NCBI RefSeq assembly: GCF_026151205.1 | Contig: NC_087075.1 | Span: 11,640,303-11,704,302 of the forward strand | Source: Bolinopsis microptera | Lineage: Eukaryota > Ctenophora > Tentaculata > Lobata > Bolinopsidae | Reading direction: 5' to 3' | Length of the DNA stretch: 64,000 bases | In this document: positions 58,747 to 64,000 of the stretch, piece after piece | Layout: the number at the start of each line of letters is the position of its first letter | How positions within the stretch are numbered: the first letter of the stretch is position 1 | The notes under the pieces: generated by a model | Seen by the model: only the letters and a program-made list of their open reading frames with translations | Told to the model about the DNA's origin: nothing | Database searches by the model: none | Made by a program: the position numbers and the translations under genes

Positions 58747-60200
58747 TCACTTCTCTTTGAGAATCTCAATACTTAGTCTCCCTATCGTACACCAATGTCC
58801 CCACAATCCAACGAAAGAAATTAAAAAAGAAAGATACCAACCACAGAGTAGGGGCTTCCATAGAACAAATAAATAACACAGATACTCCGTCCGAAAACGC
58901 CTCCTAATTTTCCACAACTGTTGATGAAACCAGTGTGCTGGTTGATCGGATGCAAGTGGGAAACATTCCTGTAACATTATCCAAAGTATAGTAAATCACG
59001 AAAGGCCCTCTACACTTTTAGCAATCAAAGTTGTTGCAAACGTAAAACTATTCATTAACACTACAAATAGTGTTGCCAATCGAAAGCAAACATGATAAAA
59101 GCTTGCCACTCTAATTGGAAAGATCCGGCCTATTGCACTGTTCTAAAATCAACAGCCGCTGTTGAACCCCAAAATACTTACTCCACTGACGAACGTTCAA
59201 CTTCAACAGATCACTTGGTCAAGCTTTGGCATTTAGCTGTGGTGATTGAGCTGCTCCACACATGTTTAGCACGTACATCAGGTTAGCCACACAACATGCC
59301 AAACCCCGATGAAATATTGCAGAAGACATGACAGAGGGGCGTGTTGACTTTTCTGTTTGTCCTTGTATCAAGTTCCATGTGTAATGACCCCAAGTCCTCG
59401 TCAACAAAACAGGCCATTTTAAATGTTTTCCCAGCAATTTTTCTTTCCGTTATCATTGGCATGGTCCTGACCGCTTTTCAAAGCTTTCCCTCCTGTTGAC
59501 CACTGACACACAGAAATCGAGGGGAAATCGGGAAGACTAGAATCAAGATTAAAGCATGTACAGCAGGCAGTGATACAAATGATGAATAACCAATGCCATC
59601 CAACATATTTTTTTTAGGGACAGAAAAGCCACTCTCCTGCTGACTGCTCCCGAAGGCACCACATGTCCCTAACCAAACGCTCGGACACCCATGACCGTAC
59701 TTGCTTTCATCAAACTCAGCTGTGTAGCACACTATGCACTGAGATTATACCAATGCATGCACCAGTCCCCAACCTAGTGGCAAGAAAGACCCACTAATTA
59801 TGGTAGAAAGAGGCGCCACAAATTGCTGCCAATGAACAACAAAAGTGTCGACCATTGAATCACCATTTTTCCTTCCGTATGTTCTACAACTATTCCGAAC
59901 ACTAATGCAAACATCGCAATAAAGAGCCAGACATTGATATTGAGATAGCTGCTTCAAAAAAAAATTTTTCAGTAAGTCCCATTCACAACTCAAAGATGGA
60001 ATAATAACTGCCAACAGTGTTAATCAGCATAGTCAGAAAAGTAACCAGAGCAACTAAGGTCCAGTAAATATATTGGTGCAGACACACGGTCCTATCATTT
60101 CATAGATCTCGTTTCAGTTCAAGCAGCTTTTCATCCGACGCATGTGAGTTTACCATATTTTGGTATTGTTGTGTCCTTCTTTGTTGTGATTTCCATATAT
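58747..60200 (-). pseudogene. SV2/SVOP-like MFS transporter, copy 3, frame broken
   Basis: Minus strand, about 3.6 kb from copy 2. Includes PSLSCEWDLLKNF, RTYGRKNGDSMVD, EFDESKYGHGC then CGAFGSS, LPAVHALILILVFPISPRFL followed by CVSGQQE, and a C-terminal membrane segment with WKPLLCGWYLSFLISFVGL, ending ILKEK. The SPRFLCVSGQQE stretch is the clearest SV2-type signature in the window. Multiple single-base indels break the frame, as in copy 2. Confidence 0.75.
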
Positions 60201-60670
60201 TTCATCTTCTCCAAGTTTGTTTAGTTATCTCCTGTGCTGGTGAAAAGTTGAGTCTTCATCGAAATAAAACATTTGTCACAAGTTACTACATTTTTAAGAA
60301 TTGCGTAATTCTAAATGCAAAAAAATCTGCCAGATGCCAATCGTATAATTACATACAATCATAACGTGGTGTTAGGTTTTACACTGTTAAAGCAATGATA
60401 AAACGTACATAAATTATAAATATAAATGAAATAAGATAACCAAGGAATCATAATTATATATTAATTAATTCTGATCCTTTTGTTCTCTATTTCTAATAGC
60501 AATATACATCAATTTACAATCAAAGAAACAATTAAAATAACTGTTTCTTCTACTGGGAACGAACTAAGGGTCGTAATCAATCGGAAAACCCCCCTTCCCC
60601 CGCCCCCCTCATCTGATAACGTAATCTGAGATCGACCCCTAAGATTGGTCAGCTTTCTGTATTAGTTAGG

Positions 60671-60872
60671 TACAGTAAACCCCAATTTATACTGCGACCT
60701 GATTTCTCGCGAAACCCCGATTTACTGCTGCCATTCTCCTTCCCCCAATAAGAAGCTTAACGTGCAATAAAGTAAACAAAACAAAACCCCGATTTACCGT
60801 AAACCCCGATTTACCGCGGGAAGTTTCCTTTCCCCCCAAGCTCTGCGGTAAATCGGTGGATTTTACGGTATA
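60671..60872 (+). mobile_element. pogo/Tigger-like MITE copy 3
   Basis: Begins tacagtaaaccccaattta and ends ggattttacggta, an inverted terminal pair next to TA. The core has aaaccccgatttaccg repeated and cgcgg-type palindromes. Same family as the copies at 12.4 and 13.8 kb. Confidence 0.7.
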
Positions 60873-60994
60873 TATAACATGCTTGAAAAGGGTTGAAATG
60901 TAACCGAAAGAAAACATCGATCTCATTCCGATCATTCATGATATCGTAACAAGCAATGTTTATGAAGTACAGTTAATGTAACAAAGCAAAAATA

Positions 60995-62085
60995 AACCTA
61001 CCTATCGGACCTTAAATTTAACCGGACATTAAATGAACGGACATAATTATGAACGGAAATTAAAAATGAACGCTCGAGCCTCGAAGGCATTCAAAACCAT
61101 CAAAAATTCAAATTATTTTCAGCTCATAGTTTTGGGGCTAAGACTCCACAAGTCTCCTCTGTTCCACGTTATTTTAACATGGGCATGTATAAACAATGGC
61201 GGTGCCAAACAATAGCAAGTGCCAATAAGCGGGTGCCATTAATCTTACAAGTATAAAAAAGATACCGACGCCAGTAAACTACCGATAGTAACAATTATCT
61301 TCTCAACAAAACTGGGCAACAAAGCATGATTGTAATTTGTTCTACGGAAGTATATTTCTCACAATGCGACGTGAGGAGTTCCCGAGCGCGCCCCCTGAGT
61401 GGCACCAAGTCAGCATAATGGTTGTGTGCCTTCCTTCCAACTTCCATTTTCCGAAATTTAACTTACCTAATGAAGCAAATTATAGCTTTGGACAGCTAAA
61501 CATAAATACGTTCGACATGTCTATTTTGTGTTTTGGTGGATACATACAAACGTCTGACATATACTGCTTTCCGGGCAAAAATTGGCTCCAAAGAAAGTGT
61601 AATAAACCCTCGGGAAATATCGAAACTTTCGATAATTTGGCTCGTTGCGGAAATCTTAGAAATCGCATTGAGAAGGCATGTGATAAAAGAATACTTTATT
61701 ATCTGACGCGGACCTTATTTGAAATGTCAAAAAACCTATATCTATGCTTATGAAATTTCTTTTAAAACAACTAATACGAAATATTACCAGATTTGATGAT
61801 CATATCACAGTACATCATTCCTCAAATGGGTTATTCGTGCATTAAATATGCCATGCTTAAAAAAGCATCTATCAGTAATACCTGCATTTTGAAACAATTT
61901 TTCTTTGACGACCACCGGTGGTCCTACATTTCATTGTAAACGTTTTACAAGATTGGAGGTTAACGGACTTTAACCTTGGACGGACCCTTAAACGGAGACG
62001 ACTTTTAATTGAGACGGACAATTAAAGATGAACGCTATGACCTCCAGCTTCAATTAATGTCCGTTCAATAAGGTCCGTTAAGGTA
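60995..62085. repeat. Unclassified element with ggacct/aacggac repeats at both ends
   Basis: The left edge (cggaccttaa..., ggacattaaatgaacgga, then aattaaaaatgaacgct) and right edge (gacaattaaagatgaacgct, then ttaatgtccgttcaataagg-type) share direct and inverted short repeats. The interior holds an ATG-started frame ending at 61753 (MRREEFPSAPPEWHQVS..., Cys- and aromatic-rich). I do not recognise it in any family. Confidence 0.4.
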
Positions 62086-63434
62086 TTACCAAATAAGAAC
62101 CAGTGTACAACACTAAATACACTCACCCTGTTTCCTAAAAACTCCCCCCCAACCTTCCCAGCCGTTTAAATAAAACCAGTTGCTTTTTGACCGGTGATTT
62201 TACTAATTCCCCTCACAACACATTCTTATAGATTCTGGCGATATCGTCTTCAAAAATACCGGGGGGGCCGGTTTAGCCGGTTCTGCCGGAAATCGATCAG
62301 GATGTTTTTTAATTTCAGGAATAAATTGATTTCGTTTATTCGAGTTAAACAATTCGCGTCGGGATTAGGATTTACTGGGAAATAAAACACAAAGCATTTA
62401 TGACCTGACCATGCTGTTAAACTTCAATATTAAGAAAGTATACATCAAAACAATAAGATTTGAAACATTAAAATTATTTATGAGGACACTCACTTTTCGA
62501 AAAAAATAAAATTATTCTTGTATTCGAAAATTTTGAAAATTTTGTGTGAGAATCATCACAGTTATACCCGAGATTTCAGTCGTTTTTAACGTTTTTTTGG
62601 CTGATTTTTTTCCCTGACAGTACATTACAATCCGTACAATATTTTGACTACTTCTTAAGTTATCCATATTCACCAATCACCCTGGTCAGACCAGATATCG
62701 CTTCAAAAATCTAGTGACAGTAGCTGAAGATCAAATCAAACTTTTTGGTTAACAGCATGGTCAGGATATAAAAACTTTTTGTTCATGTCCCCTATAAGGA
62801 GGAGTGATACATGTGACACTGATAACGATATGTAATTAAGTCTGAACAGTGAAGCTGAAGCGCAATAAATTGGTACCTGAAACAATACAAAACTGGTCCT
62901 AACGATCGGTCAGTTTTTCACCTGTACCCTGTACCTTCCACTTCAGTGAGAATATATTAGAGGTAAAGATTTAGGTAAAACTAGTTCCACTATTACATTA
63001 CAATCTTTTTACCCGCTTTAATGAGGAAACGAGATTCGAACTGATGTCGAAAGAGTGTCATTATTGTGTGTAAAGATCAGAGGTAGAAGAATGTGAGATG
63101 AAGTAGATAGTGGACCTACTGCAAATCGGTGGAGTTATATTATGTATAAAGTATTGGTTAATTAAGTATACCAGACTGAAGATATAATTATATAACAAAG
63201 TTTTTTAACGTATAAGTATTAAAGATAGCAGATTAATAAGAACATAAATAATGAATCACCTTGGAGGTGGATAAAATTGCAAACAAAAATTACTTCCTAA
63301 AAAGCAGAGCGGGTATATGAAATGTAAATGATAAACAAAATGTTTTGCTCTGATAATTTAAACCCAATCTAAATGTTTGGATCCAGTTTAAACAATGACA
63401 AATACTTCCAGTATAACCTGATGCTTCTTTACAG
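62086..63434. other. Intergenic or intronic, no gene seen
   Basis: AT-rich sequence with a short ccggtttagccggttctgccgg repeat at about 62268-62290. No coding signal supported. Confidence 0.5.
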
Positions 63435-63584
63435 GCGGGAAAGAGCAGCACACGAGATAAGCTTCTAAAGAGAAGCCCCCCCCTAAGAGAAAGGGAAGGT
63501 GCCCACTCAGGAGATGTTCCGGACAGCGCAGTACTCAGCTTGGACTACCAGGGCTTTCCTACGCCTCTATGCAAAGGAGTCGAG
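63435..63584 (+). CDS. Possible internal exon of an unidentified gene
   Basis: Follows a good acceptor (cttctttacag) and reads AGKSSTRDKLLKRSPPLRER then EGAHSGDVPDSAVLSLDYQG and FPTPLCKGVE, ending at a plausible donor GAG|gtgggg. It is basic and Ser/Pro-rich, unlike the surrounding AT-rich peptides. The frame stays open to 63752, so it could also be a terminal exon. No family is recognised; no neighbouring exon was found. Confidence 0.3.
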
Positions 63585-64000
63585 GTGGGGGTTTGTTTAA
63601 TGTCCCAGCTGATGTTCAGTGGTGTTGCCTTTTATTTCGACAACGAAATAATGACTGATGATCGTTTATTTAATGGGGTCGTCCATCGTACAAATAAGAA
63701 ATATAATATATTTTTCTCAATTTATTGTTTGCCCCATCTGCAGCCCCCATAAGTTCAAAAACCCTCTGCAACCCAGGAAACCCAAATCACAACAGAATAA
63801 ACTTAAAGAAAACTCACACGCAGCTCAGGAAAAGCGCACAAAACTTACCTACAGCATACTCTGACATGGAGATCTAGATAGACACTATCTTTCACAACAC
63901 ACTGTAGATACCACAGGGAGACGTTCTGAGAGGAGCAATGAGAAATCCTGAACAATATTCATTTAATTGGCATCCTTAGACCACACTAATTTTTGTTTGA
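63585..64000. other. Window end, no further gene recognised
   Basis: AT-rich with no supported feature, apart from the possible continuation of the frame from the 63435 exon to a stop near 63752. Confidence 0.4.

Overview
The window is animal nuclear DNA: AT-rich, intron-rich, with GT-AG introns, many transposon families and long minisatellites. The anchor is one gene on the + strand, a cGMP-specific 3',5'-cyclic phosphodiesterase of the PDE9 family. It could be read exon by exon from about 2.8 kb to its stop codon at 39,611. Long, repeat-filled introns, a LINE of the I/R1/LOA/Jockey assemblage with RNase H, and piggyBac-, pogo- and Harbinger-like elements fit a non-vertebrate metazoan (cnidarian, sponge or lophotrochozoan are all possible). 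The sequence alone does not allow a firmer placement.

Layout. 0.2-1.8 kb: a 5'-truncated non-LTR reverse transcriptase. 2.8-39.6 kb: PDE9 in 15 proposed exons. The 5' exons are separated by introns of up to 18 kb that hold E-box, GATA, CRE and other tandem arrays, small hairpin elements and a 2.7 kb piggyBac-like element (30.9-33.6 kb). The catalytic exons are packed into 36.3-39.6 kb. 41.6-42.1 kb: a Harbinger-like MITE. 43.9-50.15 kb: a foldback element with arms of about 1 kb. A recent 5'-truncated LINE (44.8-48.5 kb) sits inside its left arm, and the right arm still shows the empty target. 51.9-60.4 kb: three partial, tandem, minus-strand copies of an SV2/SVOP-like major facilitator transporter, riddled with single-base indels. 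This looks more like unpolished long-read sequence or an uncollapsed assembly repeat than ordinary pseudogene decay. 60.7-64 kb: a pogo-like MITE, an unclassified repeat with an unknown ORF, and a possible exon of another gene near 63.4 kb.

Functionally, PDE9 would degrade cGMP. All metal ligands and the purine-binding glutamine are present. The genomic sequence has a one-base problem at the start of one catalytic exon, resolved either by an alternative acceptor 13 nt downstream or as a sequencing error. The transporter copies resemble synaptic-vesicle-type MFS proteins but none is intact here. No operon-like or defence system was found. The most informative structures are the nested foldback/LINE insertion, the indel-dense transporter array, and the transcription-factor-site minisatellites in the PDE9 introns.
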